A DNA stretch of 64,000 nt, from the NCBI RefSeq assembly GCF_014268745.2, contig NZ_JABWRB020000001.1, positions 2,046,001-2,110,000 on the forward strand, in the 5' to 3' direction. The notes below the pieces were generated by a model, which was given only the letters and a program-made list of their open reading frames with translations, had not been told where the DNA came from and ran no database searches. Shown here piece after piece: positions 44,791 to 54,289 of this stretch. The DNA is from Pseudomonas zanjanensis (GTDB taxonomy: Bacteria > Pseudomonadota > Gammaproteobacteria > Pseudomonadales > Pseudomonadaceae). The translations under genes were made by a program, and so were the position numbers. Each line of letters begins with the position of its first letter. The stretch's first letter is position 1.

Positions 44791-45981
44791 TTAATACAAG
44801 CATTCGACGGCCATGGCCGTGGCTTCGCCGCCGCCGATGCAGATCGCCGCGACGCCGCGCTTCAAGCCTTTCTGGCGCAGGGCCGACAGCAGCGTCACCA
44901 GGATCCGTGCGCCAGACGCGCCAATCGGGTGGCCCAACGCACAGGCACCGCCGTGGACGTTGACCTTGTCATGGGCGATTTCCAGCTTGTCCATGGTCAC
45001 CAGCCCCACCACGGCGAAGGCTTCGTTGACCTCAAACAGATCGACTTGATCCAGCGACCATCCGGTCTTTTGCATCAATTTCTTCACGGCACCAATCGGC
45101 GCAGTGGGAAACAGGCTCGGGGTATCGGCGAACGCCGCGTGACCGTGGATCACCGCCAACGGCTTGAGGCCACGCTCGGCTGCCTGGCTTTGGCGCATCA
45201 GCACCAGGGCGGCGGCGCCATCGGAAATGGAACTGGCGTTGGCCGCCGTCACCGTACCGCCGTCGCGGAACGCCGGCTTGAGCGAGGCGATCTTGTCGAT
45301 CCGCGCTTTCGGTGGCTGCTCGTCGTGGCGAATGGTCACTTGTTCCTTGCCGACCATGACCTGCAACGGCACGATCTCGGCGTCGAAACTGCCGTCCTTG
45401 ATCGCCTGCTGGGCGCGGGTGGTGGAGGCAATGGCGAAGGCGTCCTGGGCCTCGCGGCTGAAACCGTTGGCCTCGGCGCAATCTTCGGCGAAGGTGCCCA
45501 TCAGCCGACCTTTGTCGTAGGCGTCTTCCAGGCCGTCGAGGAACATGTGGTCAAGCACCCGGCCATGGCCCATGCGGTAACCGCTGCGGGCACGGTCCAG
45601 CAAGTACGGCGCGTTGGACATGCTCTCCATGCCGCCGGCCACCACCACCTCGGCACTGCCGGCGATGAGCATGTCATGGGCCAGGATCGCCGCTTCCATG
45701 CCCGAACCGCACATCTTGTTGAGCGTGGTGCAGCGGGTCGACTTGTCTAGCCCGGCGCCCAGCGCGGCTTGACGCGCCGGGGCTTGGCCTTGGCCGGCGG
45801 CGAGCACGCAACCGAACAGCACCTCTTCAACCGCCTCCGGCGCGACACCGGCACGCTCCACGGCGGCCTTGATGGCGGCGGCACCCAGTTGTGGCGCGGT
45901 GAGGCTTTTCAGTTCGCCCTGGAAACCGCCCATGGGGGTACGGACGGCGCTGACAATAACAATAGGATCGTTGGACATCAT
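44791..45981 (-). CDS. fadAx: Acetyl-CoA C-acyltransferase (thiolase)
   Basis: A 396-residue thiolase. The nucleophile Cys is in TLNKMCGSGMEAAILAHDM, the second Cys region is CIGGGEATAMAVECLY, and the His loop is GGACALGHPIGASGARIL. It would cleave 2-methylacetoacetyl-CoA to propionyl-CoA and acetyl-CoA. The gene order (synthetase, SDR, thiolase, dehydrogenase, hydratase) matches the fadAx/fadB2x cluster known in P. putida, on which the symbol rests; that is memory of gene order, not a search. The start may be this ATG or the next codon. Confidence 0.9.
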   Translation of the reverse strand: MMSNDPIVIVSAVRTPMGGFQGELKSLTAPQLGAAAIKAAVERAGVAPEAVEEVLFGCVLAAGQGQAPARQAALGAGLDKSTRCTTLNKMCGSGMEAAILAHDMLIAGSAEVVVAGGMESMSNAPYLLDRARSGYRMGHGRVLDHMFLDGLEDAYDKGRLMGTFAEDCAEANGFSREAQDAFAIASTTRAQQAIKDGSFDAEIVPLQVMVGKEQVTIRHDEQPPKARIDKIASLKPAFRDGGTVTAANASSISDGAAALVLMRQSQAAERGLKPLAVIHGHAAFADTPSLFPTAPIGAVKKLMQKTGWSLDQVDLFEVNEAFAVVGLVTMDKLEIAHDKVNVHGGACALGHPIGASGARILVTLLSALRQKGLKRGVAAICIGGGEATAMAVECLY

Positions 45982-45994
45982 GAATCCTCCTGAC

Positions 45995-46759
45995 TTATTT
46001 GGCTGCCATACGCAAGGCGCCGTCGAGACGGATCACCTCGCCGTTGAGCATGCTGTTTTCAATGATATGCCTGACCAGCGCCGCGTACTCGGAAGGTTTG
46101 CCCAGGCGCGGTGGGAACGGCACGCCGGCGGCCAGGGAGTCGCGCACTTCCGGGGTCATGCCGGCCATCATCGGGGTTTCGAAAATTCCCGGCGCAATGG
46201 TCATTACCCGAATACCGAAGCGCGCCAACTCACGAGCGGCCGGCAGTGTCAGGCTGGCGATGGCGCCTTTGGAGGCCGCGTAAGCCGCCTGGCCGATCTG
46301 CCCGTCGAAGGCCGCCACGGAAGCGGTGTTGATGATCACCCCGCGCTCGCCGTCCGCGTTGGCCTCGGTTTCGGCAATGGCCGCGGCGGCCAGGCGCAGC
46401 AGGTTGAAGCTGCCGATCAGGTTGACATTGATCACCTGGCTGAAGCTGGCCAGTGCGTGGGGGCCGTTCTTGCCGAGGATCTTCTCGCCGCGCACGATAC
46501 CGGCGCAATTCACCAAGCCATTCAGACCACCGAACGCATCGACCGTGGCCTTGACCGCCGCTTCAGCCGCCGCCTCGTTGCTGATATCGGCCACCACGCT
46601 CTGGCACCCTAGTTTTTGCGCCTGGGCGGCTACGGCGTCGGCGTTGAGGTCCACCAGCATCACCTGGGCGCCGGCCTTGACCAGCATTTCACCGGTGGCC
46701 GCGCCGAGGCCGGAAGCACCGCCGCTGACGAGGAAAATCTTGTTGTCGATCTGCATCAT
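45995..46759 (-). CDS. fadB2x: 3-Hydroxyacyl-CoA dehydrogenase, SDR type II
   Basis: A 254-residue SDR of the HSD10-like group: [21 protein letters not shown] for the cofactor, [20 protein letters not shown], and YAASK. It oxidises 2-methyl-3-hydroxybutyryl-CoA with NAD. Two ATGs are adjacent (46759 and 46756). The operon context (thiolase 13 bp downstream, acyl-CoA synthetase 13 bp upstream) supports isoleucine catabolism. Confidence 0.88.
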   Translation of the reverse strand: MMQIDNKIFLVSGGASGLGAATGEMLVKAGAQVMLVDLNADAVAAQAQKLGCQSVVADISNEAAAEAAVKATVDAFGGLNGLVNCAGIVRGEKILGKNGPHALASFSQVINVNLIGSFNLLRLAAAAIAETEANADGERGVIINTASVAAFDGQIGQAAYAASKGAIASLTLPAARELARFGIRVMTIAPGIFETPMMAGMTPEVRDSLAAGVPFPPRLGKPSEYAALVRHIIENSMLNGEVIRLDGALRMAAK

Positions 46760-46772
46760 GGTTTCCTTGGAT

Positions 46773-48431
46773 TCAAGCTGAAACGTTCTGCGCCTCTTGG
46801 GCCTTGGCGATTTCCTGGTTGCGCAAGATAAAGCGCTGCAACTTGCCGCTTGGGGTTTTCGGCAAGTCGCTGACAAATTCGATTTCACGGGGATAGGCAT
46901 GGGCCGCCAGGCGCTGGCGCACGTGCAGGCGCAGCTCCTCGGCCAGCTCCGCTGAGGCGCGGTATTGGGCGCCAAGCACCACGAAGGCCTTCACCAACTC
47001 CGTACGCTCCGGGTCCGGCTTGCCGATCACCGCGGCTTCTACCACGGCTGGGTGTTCGATCAGCGCGCTTTCCACATCGAACGGACCGACCCGGTAACCG
47101 GAGGTGGTGATCACGTCGTCGCTGCGGCCGACGAAGCTGATGCTGCCGTCCGGGTTCAGCTCCACGGTGTCACCACTCAGGTAGTAGTCACCGACGAAGG
47201 CCTTGGTCGGTCCGCCTTCGTAACCGGCGAACCAGCACATGGGCGACTGGCTGCGGTCCACCGCGAGAATGCCCGGCTGGCCCACGCCCAGTTCGCGCTG
47301 GTTTTCATCCAGCACGACGATGCGATGGCCCGGCGAGGCGAAACCGGCCGCGCCCAGGTGAACGGGATGTTCCAGCCCGTGGTGATTGCACAGCACCATG
47401 CCCAGTTCGGTCTGGCCGTAATGGTCATGGATCACCACGCTGAGGTTGTCGGCGAACCACCGGATCACCTCGGGGTTCAACGGCTCGCCGGCACTGCTGA
47501 CGAGGCGCAGCTTGCCCTTGATCGAGCGGGCGAACTGCTCGCCGCCGGCGATCAACAAACGATAGGCCGTGGGCGAGCCGGTCAGGTTGGTGATACCGTA
47601 TTTATTGATGATCCGACAGGTGCTTTCGAGGGTGAACGGGCCATCGTAGAAAGTGATCGGATGCCCCATGGCCAGCGGTCCGGTCACGCCAAAATAGATG
47701 CCGTAGGCCCAACCCGGGTCGGCGACGTTCCAGAAGGCGTCTTCCGGGCGCAGGTCCACCGCATCACGCATGTAGCTTTGGAACGCCACGATGGCCTTGA
47801 GCGGCACCGACAGCGCCTTGGCAGGCCCCGTGGTGCCAGAGGTGAACATCAGCAGGAACGGGTCTTCACCGGTGAGCATCAGCGGTTCGCATTGGTTGGA
47901 ATGATTCGCCACTTCGGCCCAGAAACTGTAGTCGCCGTGCACGATGCCCTGGCCCTTTTCGCCGCCGACCGTGACGACGGAGGGGCAACCGGCGATATCC
48001 TGGAGCTTGGGACGGTTGACCGCATCGGTGACGACCACGCGCGCGCCCGAGCTGCCGAGGCGATGCTCGATGGCCTTGGGGCCGAACGCAGTGAACAACG
48101 GTTGATACACCGCGCCGATACGCCAGGTGGCGAGGACCACGATCAGCAGTTCAGCGGTGCGCGGCAGCAGGCCGGCCACTTTGTCACCCTTGCCGACGCC
48201 TTGGGCACGCAGGAAATTGGCGAACCGCGCGGCGTTGTCCTGCAGGTCGCGGTACGTCCAGGTGGCCTCGCTGCCGTCACGGCCCTCCCAGAACAAGGCG
48301 ATGCGCCCCGGCAACGCATGCCGATCGCAACACTCGACGCAGGCATTGAGCGCCTCGAGCGAGCCGTGCAGTGCGGCGTTGACGGTGTGCAGGTAATCGA
48401 ACTGCGACGTGGCGGACGAATAATCGCGCAT
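46773..48431 (-). CDS. Acyl-CoA synthetase (AMP-forming)
   Basis: 552 residues from the ATG at 48431; the upstream frame to 48515 is not supported. The P-loop of the ANL superfamily is [19 protein letters not shown], followed by the hinge and A8 region [13 protein letters not shown] and catalytic Lys in [10 protein letters not shown]. It activates a short-chain acid to its CoA ester, feeding the downstream dehydrogenase. It is first in the operon, just downstream of the AraC regulator. Confidence 0.9.
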   Translation of the reverse strand: MRDYSSATSQFDYLHTVNAALHGSLEALNACVECCDRHALPGRIALFWEGRDGSEATWTYRDLQDNAARFANFLRAQGVGKGDKVAGLLPRTAELLIVVLATWRIGAVYQPLFTAFGPKAIEHRLGSSGARVVVTDAVNRPKLQDIAGCPSVVTVGGEKGQGIVHGDYSFWAEVANHSNQCEPLMLTGEDPFLLMFTSGTTGPAKALSVPLKAIVAFQSYMRDAVDLRPEDAFWNVADPGWAYGIYFGVTGPLAMGHPITFYDGPFTLESTCRIINKYGITNLTGSPTAYRLLIAGGEQFARSIKGKLRLVSSAGEPLNPEVIRWFADNLSVVIHDHYGQTELGMVLCNHHGLEHPVHLGAAGFASPGHRIVVLDENQRELGVGQPGILAVDRSQSPMCWFAGYEGGPTKAFVGDYYLSGDTVELNPDGSISFVGRSDDVITTSGYRVGPFDVESALIEHPAVVEAAVIGKPDPERTELVKAFVVLGAQYRASAELAEELRLHVRQRLAAHAYPREIEFVSDLPKTPSGKLQRFILRNQEIAKAQEAQNVSA

Positions 48432-48586
48432 GACCAGAATCCCTCTGTACTTTTTATTGGGTGGGGGAACCTTGAAGAGCGGGTAAATACTCGCGCCGAA
48501 GGGCGGTGGCGGCAATGGTCAAAGCCATCAAGTTGCTTGACTGGTTTGGCCATGGTCTGGGGGAATGTGCCGCCTGTAATGGCCCT

Positions 48587-48745
48587 ATCGCGAGCAGGCT
48601 CGCTCCCACAGTGATTGATGGCGGAGCCTCGATTCTGTGACCACCCTGATATCCATGTGGGAGCGGGCTTGCTCGCGAAAGCGGTGTGTCAGCCACAGGG
48701 ATGTTGGATGTGCCGGCCTCTTCGCGAGCAAGCCCGCTCCCACAG
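48587..48745. repeat. REP/REPIN cluster
   Basis: TCGCGAGCAGGCTCGCTCCC near 48588 and a pair at 48657 (GTGGGAGCGGGCTTGCTCGC) and 48722 (TCGCGAGCAAGCCCGCTCCC) form a REPIN between the acyl-CoA synthetase and AraC genes. Confidence 0.9.
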
Positions 48746-48769
48746 GATCCGGCGCGACCCGGCAATAGG

Positions 48770-49786
48770 TCAGTCGGTCTCGTTGAGAATCAGGCTGCGA
48801 TAATGCCCCGGGTTGGACCCGGACCATTTGCGAAACGCCTTGTAAAAGGAACTGGCATCGGCAAAACCCAGGCGCGAGGCGATTTCGACGAAGCTGATGG
48901 AGGGCTCGGCCAGCCAGGTGATCGCCAGGTCCTTGCGCACGCTGTCCTTGAGCCCTTGGTAGGTCTGGCCCTCTTCCGCCAGGCGTCGACGCAGGGTCGA
49001 GGCGGACACACACAACTGCTGGGCCAGGGCCTCGGTTTCCGGCCACTGGTCGGCGGGCAGTTGCCGCAGGTCGTGGCGGATGCGGCTGGCCAGGCTTTGC
49101 GGGTTGCGGTATTTGACCAGGATGTTGGCCGGGGCCTGGGCCAGGAAGCGCTTGAGCTCATCGGCGTTGCGCCGGATAGGCAGGTCGAGGCATTCGGCAG
49201 CGAAAATCATCCGCGTGCGTGGCCGGTCAAAGCGCAGGTTCTGGGAAAACATCACGCGGTAGTCGTCGCAGAAATCCGGCGCCGGGCAGCGCAGTTCGAC
49301 GGACAGAATGGGAATACGCCGCCCGGCCAGCCAACAGGCCACGCCATGGACGATCATCCAGTAGGTGAAATAAGTAAAGGCGCGGCGCGGCGCCTGGTCA
49401 TCTTCCAGCAGCACGATCTCCGCCAGGCTTTGCTGGCGCACCCATTGAGCCGGCAGGTGTTCGAGCATCAGCGACAGAAACCCCAGCCCCGCCGTCAACC
49501 CCGTCGCCAGCGTGGGCTGGGCCATGGCGCACTGGCAGAGAAACGCCAGGCTGCCGGACTTGAGCTTGCGCGGGTCCATGCCGAAAAACTCGTCATCCAA
49601 CCGCCGGGCCAGTAAACGCCAGAGCCGCGCATAGGCATGGGCCGGGACCCGCGCCTGGGGATCGTCGAGCAGCGCCGGGGCTATGCCGACCTTGCTCAGG
49701 ACCTCATCGGTAGCGGCTCCGGGGGCGCAGCTTTGCAGGAGCGCCTCCCGTACCAGCTGGATGGAAATGGTGTCTTTTTCCGACAT
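48770..49786 (-). CDS. AraC family regulator of the acyl-CoA operon
   Basis: 338 residues from the ATG at 49786; the frame extending to 50110 runs into the PssA gene. The N-terminal ~200 residues form the AraC-type ligand domain (LRRRLA comes later). The HTHs are ASTLRRRLAEEGQTYQGLKDS and SFVEIASRLGFADASSFYKAFRKWSG. It resembles the OruR/ArgR-like group. The position upstream of the isoleucine operon suggests it activates it. Confidence 0.88.
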   Translation of the reverse strand: MSEKDTISIQLVREALLQSCAPGAATDEVLSKVGIAPALLDDPQARVPAHAYARLWRLLARRLDDEFFGMDPRKLKSGSLAFLCQCAMAQPTLATGLTAGLGFLSLMLEHLPAQWVRQQSLAEIVLLEDDQAPRRAFTYFTYWMIVHGVACWLAGRRIPILSVELRCPAPDFCDDYRVMFSQNLRFDRPRTRMIFAAECLDLPIRRNADELKRFLAQAPANILVKYRNPQSLASRIRHDLRQLPADQWPETEALAQQLCVSASTLRRRLAEEGQTYQGLKDSVRKDLAITWLAEPSISFVEIASRLGFADASSFYKAFRKWSGSNPGHYRSLILNETD

Positions 49787-49797
49787 GGCGCGGATGT

Positions 49798-51141
49798 TCA
49801 CAGGATCCGGTAGAGCAGCCGTTCGATCCGCACCCGGCTGACCCGCTTCAGGAACCTGGCCACGGCCTCGGGGTAGTCCGGCAGGGTTTCCAGGTCCAGG
49901 TAACGCTCTATCCGCTGGGTGTGGCGGTAGATCTGCTCGAGTTCGGCCTGGCGCGGCGCAAGCAGCTCGCCCTTGGGGTCGTCCAGCAACAGTGCGTTTT
50001 CCAGGTCCAGGCGAAAGGCCCGGGGGTTGAGGTTGTTGCCGGTCAGCAAGGTGTAGCGCTCGTCTACCCACATGCCCTTGAGGTGATAGGTGTTGTCCCC
50101 GTCGCGCCACAAGTGCAGGTTCAATTGACCGCTGTCGATCGCCCGTTGATGCCGTTTGGCGAAGCGGCGCAGGCTGATTTCGTAGAGGTAGGGCAGCGCC
50201 GCGATGATCTTGAACGGCTCGCTTGGCGGAATGTAGAAGTCGTTGGCGGTCTTGTCACCGACGATGATGTCGATCTTGACCCCGCGTGCCAGGGCGCGGT
50301 TGAGCTCCCGGGTCACGGCCAGGGGCAGGTTGAAATATGGGGTGCAGATCGTCAGTTGCTGGCGGCTGCTGGCGATCAGTTCACCGATCACCCGGCTCAG
50401 GGGATTGTTCTTGCCCACGCCCAGCAATGGGCTCACTGACAGGCCGCTTTTGTCGAGGCTGCCGGCGCTGGTGTCATAGGTCGCGTACTTCAACCGACTG
50501 CGCAGGTCACCGATGTCCTTGCGCAAACTGCGGGTACTGGGCAGGTTCGGCAGGTCCAGGCGATGCACGGCCCGGGAAGTGACCAGGCCATGCTGCACCA
50601 GGTGGTGCATCGAATCGGCCAATGCCGTGTTCTGCAACAGGTGATAGCGGTCGTAGCGGTATTTGTCGAACTTGTGCAGGTAGACGTTATTCAGGCTGGC
50701 GCCGCTGTAGAGCACGCAGTCATCGATCACGAAACCTTTCAGATGCAGCACGCCGAACAACTCGCGGGTCTGCACCGGCACGCCGTAGATCGGCACTTCG
50801 CTGGCATGGGTGCGCGTCTGCTCCTGATACCACGCCGAGTTGCCCGGCTGCTTCTTGGCGCCGATCAGCCCGCGCTGGGCCCGTAGCCAGTCCACGACCA
50901 CGACCACGTCCAGTTCCGGACGCGCCGCTTTGGCGGCATGCAGGGCATCGAGGATTTCCTGGCCGGCCTCGTCCTGTTGCAGGTACAGGGCGACGATGTA
51001 GATGCGCTGGGTGGCCTGGGCGATTTTCTCCAGCAGGCAACGGCGGAATTGAGCAGCGCCATCGAGGATGGTCACCGCGTCGGCGGTCAGTGCAAAGCTG
51101 CGCAGCTTGGGCAGCAGGGAGCGTTTGAAGAGCGACGGCAT
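49798..51141 (-). CDS. pssA: CDP-diacylglycerol-serine O-phosphatidyltransferase PssA (phospholipase D family)
   Basis: 447 residues from the ATG at 51141. It has two HxK motifs of the PLD superfamily: HLKGFVIDDCVLYSGASLNN and YHLKGMWVDERYTLLTGNNLNPRAF. The overall layout, with LYLQQDEAGQEILDAL at the start and LAPRQAELEQIYRHTQRI at the end, is that of E. coli PssA. It makes phosphatidylserine, the precursor of phosphatidylethanolamine, at the membrane. It is divergent from a TetR gene and follows the AraC gene's start closely. Confidence 0.92.
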   Translation of the reverse strand: MPSLFKRSLLPKLRSFALTADAVTILDGAAQFRRCLLEKIAQATQRIYIVALYLQQDEAGQEILDALHAAKAARPELDVVVVVDWLRAQRGLIGAKKQPGNSAWYQEQTRTHASEVPIYGVPVQTRELFGVLHLKGFVIDDCVLYSGASLNNVYLHKFDKYRYDRYHLLQNTALADSMHHLVQHGLVTSRAVHRLDLPNLPSTRSLRKDIGDLRSRLKYATYDTSAGSLDKSGLSVSPLLGVGKNNPLSRVIGELIASSRQQLTICTPYFNLPLAVTRELNRALARGVKIDIIVGDKTANDFYIPPSEPFKIIAALPYLYEISLRRFAKRHQRAIDSGQLNLHLWRDGDNTYHLKGMWVDERYTLLTGNNLNPRAFRLDLENALLLDDPKGELLAPRQAELEQIYRHTQRIERYLDLETLPDYPEAVARFLKRVSRVRIERLLYRIL

Positions 51142-51262
51142 AGGGCTCGCAAAAGGTCGATTCCGAAGAACGGATGAGCTTACACCATGGATGGGTTCGG
51201 GTCTTCCTGTCGTCAAGAAAAAAAGACTTGACCAAGGAGAACGATCATTCTACTTTCAGCTC

Positions 51263-51826
51263 ATGAACGATATCACTGGTAATGAAACACGAGACATCAT
51301 CCTCGATGTCGCCGAAAAGTTGATCTATAGAAGTGGCATCGCTGCCACCGGCATGGACCTTCTGGTGAAAACCGCCGGCGTCTCCAGGAAAAGTGTCTAT
51401 CGCTACTTCGCCAACAAGGACGACCTGATCGTGGCCGCCCTCAAGCGACGGGACGAGCGCTGGATGCAATGGTTCAGCACCGAGGTGGACAAGGCGCCCA
51501 CCCCCACCGCACGGCTGCTCAACCTGTTCACCGTGCTCAAGGGCTGGTTCGACAGCGACGGTTTTCGCGGCTGTGCCTTCATCAATACCAGCGGCGAAAC
51601 CGGTGATCCGCAAGATCCGGTCCGCCAGGTGGCGAAGATGCACAAACAGAAGTTGCTCGACTACGTGACCCGGCTGTGTGTCGAACAAGGTGTCGAGAGC
51701 CCGGATGCCCTGGCCCGCCAACTGCTGATCCTGATCGATGGCGCTATTACCGTGGCGCTGGTCATGGGCGACCACAGCGCGGCTGACCACGCCCAGGACA
51801 TGTTGAAGAAGTTGTTACACGCCTGA
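51263..51826 (+). CDS. TetR/AcrR family transcriptional regulator
   Basis: 187 residues from the ATG at 51263. The HTH ([36 protein letters not shown]) is textbook TetR. The following gene, a DUF1348 protein, is 44 bp downstream, so the pair may be an operon. The upstream in-frame codons run through the divergent pssA gene and are not coding. Confidence 0.88.
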   Translation: MNDITGNETRDIILDVAEKLIYRSGIAATGMDLLVKTAGVSRKSVYRYFANKDDLIVAALKRRDERWMQWFSTEVDKAPTPTARLLNLFTVLKGWFDSDGFRGCAFINTSGETGDPQDPVRQVAKMHKQKLLDYVTRLCVEQGVESPDALARQLLILIDGAITVALVMGDHSAADHAQDMLKKLLHA

Positions 51827-51870
51827 CCCGTAAGCCCCTGTGCAATTCATCACCTCACTGGAGATCCGCC

Positions 51871-52350
51871 ATGTCTGCCTCTTCTGAAGTTCGTCCGCCG
51901 TTGCCGCCGTTCACCCGTGAATCGGCGATCGAGAAAGTTCGCCTGGCCGAAGATGGCTGGAACGCTCGCGACCCACAAAAAGTATCCCTGGCCTACACAC
52001 TGGATACCCAATGGCGCAACCGCGCCGAATTCGCTCATAACCGCGAAGAAGCCAAGGCATTCCTGATCCGCAAGTGGGCCAAGGAGTTGGATTATCGGCT
52101 GATCAAGGAACTCTGGGCCTTCACCGATAACCGCATCGCCGTGCGCTACGCCTATGAATGGCACGACGACTCGGGCAACTGGTTCCGTTCCTACGGCAAC
52201 GAAAACTGGGAGTTCGACGAGCAAGGCCTGATGTTCAACCGCTACGCCTGCATCAACGACATGCCAATCAAGGAAAGCGAGCGCAAGTTCCATTGGCCCC
52301 TGGGTCGCCGGCCGGATGATCATCCGGGGTTGTCTGAGTTGGGGTTGTAG
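51871..52350 (+). CDS. DUF1348 family NTF2-like protein
   Basis: A 159-residue protein with the DUF1348 signature: [37 protein letters not shown] and the acidic/aromatic [21 protein letters not shown]. The family has the NTF2-like cone fold and no proven activity. It is paired with the TetR gene, which may control it. Confidence 0.9.
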   Translation: MSASSEVRPPLPPFTRESAIEKVRLAEDGWNARDPQKVSLAYTLDTQWRNRAEFAHNREEAKAFLIRKWAKELDYRLIKELWAFTDNRIAVRYAYEWHDDSGNWFRSYGNENWEFDEQGLMFNRYACINDMPIKESERKFHWPLGRRPDDHPGLSELGL

Positions 52351-52378
52351 TTCCCTGGCATGTCGCCAACTGAACCAC

Positions 52379-52404
52379 CCATCGCGAGCAAGCTCGCTCC
52401 CACA
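52379..52404. repeat. REP palindrome
   Basis: ATCGCGAGCAAGCTCGCTCC(CACAAT) lies after the DUF1348 gene. It is one of the REP copies around the IS110 insertion. Confidence 0.85.
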
Positions 52405-52481
52405 ATTTGGATTTTTGCGAACACACCTGTTGTGTCCGACTTGGATCCCCTGTGGGAGATTCTATGGTTGAGGGGAAGCCC

Positions 52482-53429
52482 TCAAGCCGCTTTTGGTTGG
52501 TATTCGCTTTGTCCTTTCAGCAAAGCGAATACGATCCGAGCAAGCTTGCGAGCCAGTATTACTAGCGCCTGCGTGGTAGCGAAGCCCCGAGCTCTTAGTT
52601 TTTCATAAAAGCCTTTCCAGGCAGACGTACGGCTGGCCGACATGGCTGCGTTGTGTAAAAGCCGACGAACTTCCGGGTCGCCGCGTTTGCTCAAGCTTCG
52701 CCGGTCATCTTTTTGTCCTGATTGGGACACTCGCAAATCCATTCCCAAGAAAGCGATAAAAGCGTCTGCATTCTTGAAGTCGCCCCGCTGAAATGCCGTA
52801 AGCAAACGAGCTCCGGTCAAAAATCCGATGCCCTCGACTTTCAGGCAACGGTTCAGTTGACCTAGCAAACCGGCATTTTTCAGATGATCCTTGATCGTCT
52901 TCTCGATCAATGTCTCAAGCCTCTGCATGGCGGCGATTTGCTCGGCGAAAGCTGTCTTCAGTAGTGGCTCGTTCGCCCAGCTTTGTACCAGGGCGACTCG
53001 AGCCTGAACCAAGGCAGCACGACGGCGGAAAAGGCTTAGAAGCTGGCGATACAACGGAGATGGCGGCGCCCATGGATGAAGCTCATGCCCTTCGTTCTTC
53101 AGGTAACGAGCCAGCAGCTTGGCGTCCAGCGCGTCGGTTTTGGCGCGTATTTTTACGCCTTTGCGGTAATGATGAAGTTCATAACCGCCCACCATATAGA
53201 TCGTGCAACCGGCCTCATAGGCCAGATCAGCAAAATCCAAGTGATAGATATTGGTCGACTCAATGGCTACATCGACGGGTCCCGGCAATACTTTCAACCA
53301 CCTTTTGATGGCCGCCTTGTCGTTAGGAATCGCTTCCAACACATCAAGCTCTGCGTGATAGATCACCAGCTCGTTCTTGGCGACATCCACGCCCACGATT
53401 GGCTTTGTGACAGAAACCGGCATTGCCAT
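52482..53429 (-). CDS. IS110 family transposase (DEDD/Ser recombinase)
   Basis: A 315-residue recombinase. The RuvC-like DEDD residues are placed in IVGVDVAKNEL, VAIESTNIYHLDFA and KTDALDAKLLARYLK. The C-terminal Tnp20 domain has VEGIGFLTGARLLTAF and the catalytic Ser region AMSASRTSAWKGFYEKL. It appears intact. It would recombine DNA directed by a bridge RNA encoded just upstream. Two ATGs (53429 and 53423) are possible. Confidence 0.92.
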   Translation of the reverse strand: MAMPVSVTKPIVGVDVAKNELVIYHAELDVLEAIPNDKAAIKRWLKVLPGPVDVAIESTNIYHLDFADLAYEAGCTIYMVGGYELHHYRKGVKIRAKTDALDAKLLARYLKNEGHELHPWAPPSPLYRQLLSLFRRRAALVQARVALVQSWANEPLLKTAFAEQIAAMQRLETLIEKTIKDHLKNAGLLGQLNRCLKVEGIGFLTGARLLTAFQRGDFKNADAFIAFLGMDLRVSQSGQKDDRRSLSKRGDPEVRRLLHNAAMSASRTSAWKGFYEKLRARGFATTQALVILARKLARIVFALLKGQSEYQPKAA

Positions 53430-53633
53430 TGGAAATCCTCCGGGCTAAGGTTTGAACACTTGAAGGGGTCACCCAGAGGCGCAGGCTTGTCTCTATCGTC
53501 GATCCAGGCCGAAGCATTCTTTATCGGCGCTTGGGTGAAAGGAGGAGGGGCGAAATCTCCCACGGTCTGTACTGCGCTAACAGTCAGAATCGAGCCTTGT
53601 CCCTCCTCCTCCCTTCAAGTCCTACCATACAAG
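53430..53633 (-). ncRNA. Candidate bridge RNA region of the IS110 element
   Basis: The noncoding upstream end of the element, ~200 nt. On the transposase strand it contains GTGGGAG (plus strand CTCCCAC at 53557-53563), which is complementary to the right half of the disrupted REP target (CTCCCAC on that strand), as expected of a target-binding guide. A GC-rich stem, GCCGATAAAGAATGCTTCGG(C), is also in the segment. RNA production and the full fold are not shown. Confidence 0.5.
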
Positions 53634-53720
53634 CGGGCTTGCTCGCGAAGAGGCCGGCACATCCAACATCACTGCAAACTGATACACAGCTTTCGCGAGC
53701 AAGCCCGCTCCCACAATAGC
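53634..53720. repeat. Right part of the split REPIN next to the IS
   Basis: CGGGCTTGCTCGCGAAGAGG and, oppositely, CTTTCGCGAGCAAGCCCGCT(CCCACA) form a REPIN whose first palindrome was cut by the IS. Its spacer (GGCACATCCAACATC) matches the REPIN near 48700 in reverse. Confidence 0.88.
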
Positions 53721-53851
53721 GCTGTGGAGTGCACAGCAGCGCCAGACCAGCGGCCCCTCCACCGGGCTTGACCCACATGCCGCCAGGCATCACATTGCCT
53801 GGGTCGGCGATAAGCCTGCTGTTTCGTTGTGCAGCATTTTTTGTGGAGCCC

Positions 53852-54253
53852 ATGACCGCGTCGATTCCGATCCGTCCCCCCTGCCCGCCCGGCGTCTGCG
53901 ATTGCGGGCGTGATGCGTTGCTGCAAGCGCCCGGCAGCGACCTGCGCATCCTTTGCCTGAACCGCCAGGAAGAAAAACGCCTGCTCGAACGCCTGGAGAA
54001 CATCCAGAGCCTCGATGAACTCCAGCGCCTGCAACATCGCTTGTACGAGAACCTGGGTATCCGCTTGAGCGTCGAGCCCGGCCACAACGAAGTGCGGACC
54101 ATGCGCGGCATCGCCATCGAATTCCAGGACCAGCCCGGCCTGTGTCGCAAGATCCGCCAGTCGATCCCTGCCGCCATCCGCCGCGGCCTGGAAAAACGCC
54201 CCGAGATCGCCTGGCGACTGCTGGATGCCCACGACCTGTTTCGCGATACCTGA
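53852..54253 (+). CDS. Small Cys-rich hypothetical protein
   Basis: 133 residues from the ATG preceded by TGTGGAG. The N-terminus has four Cys in a short stretch (CPPGVCDCGRDALL, then ILC), suggesting a metal or iron-sulfur site. The rest is helical (RQEEKRLLERLENIQSLDELQRLQHRL). The C-terminal half has no motif. It is convergent with the TonB receptor gene. I recognise no family. Confidence 0.65.
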   Translation: MTASIPIRPPCPPGVCDCGRDALLQAPGSDLRILCLNRQEEKRLLERLENIQSLDELQRLQHRLYENLGIRLSVEPGHNEVRTMRGIAIEFQDQPGLCRKIRQSIPAAIRRGLEKRPEIAWRLLDAHDLFRDT

Positions 54254-54289
54254 ACCCGACCAGCTCCCTCCCTGGAGCGGCACCTCGAC

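Larger units (their letters stand above)
52459..53633 (-). mobile_element. IS110 family insertion sequence inserted in a REP palindrome
   Basis: The left edge interrupts TGTGGGAG after 52458, and the right edge resumes with CGGGCTTGCTCGCGAAG at 53634, so joining both sides rebuilds the local REP CTGTGGGAGCGGGCTTGCTC. An AG dinucleotide (CT on the transposase strand) is present at both edges. The ends share TATGGT close to each terminus. Size is about 1.18 kb. The noncoding part upstream of the transposase is ~200 bp and that downstream only ~25 bp, the layout of the IS110 (not IS1111) branch, which encodes a bridge RNA in its upstream end. Confidence 0.85.

Noticed and set aside
43888..48614. 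620- and 549-residue plus-strand frames across the isoleucine operon
   Set aside because: Antisense to thiolase, SDR, dehydrogenase and synthetase genes with full catalytic motifs.
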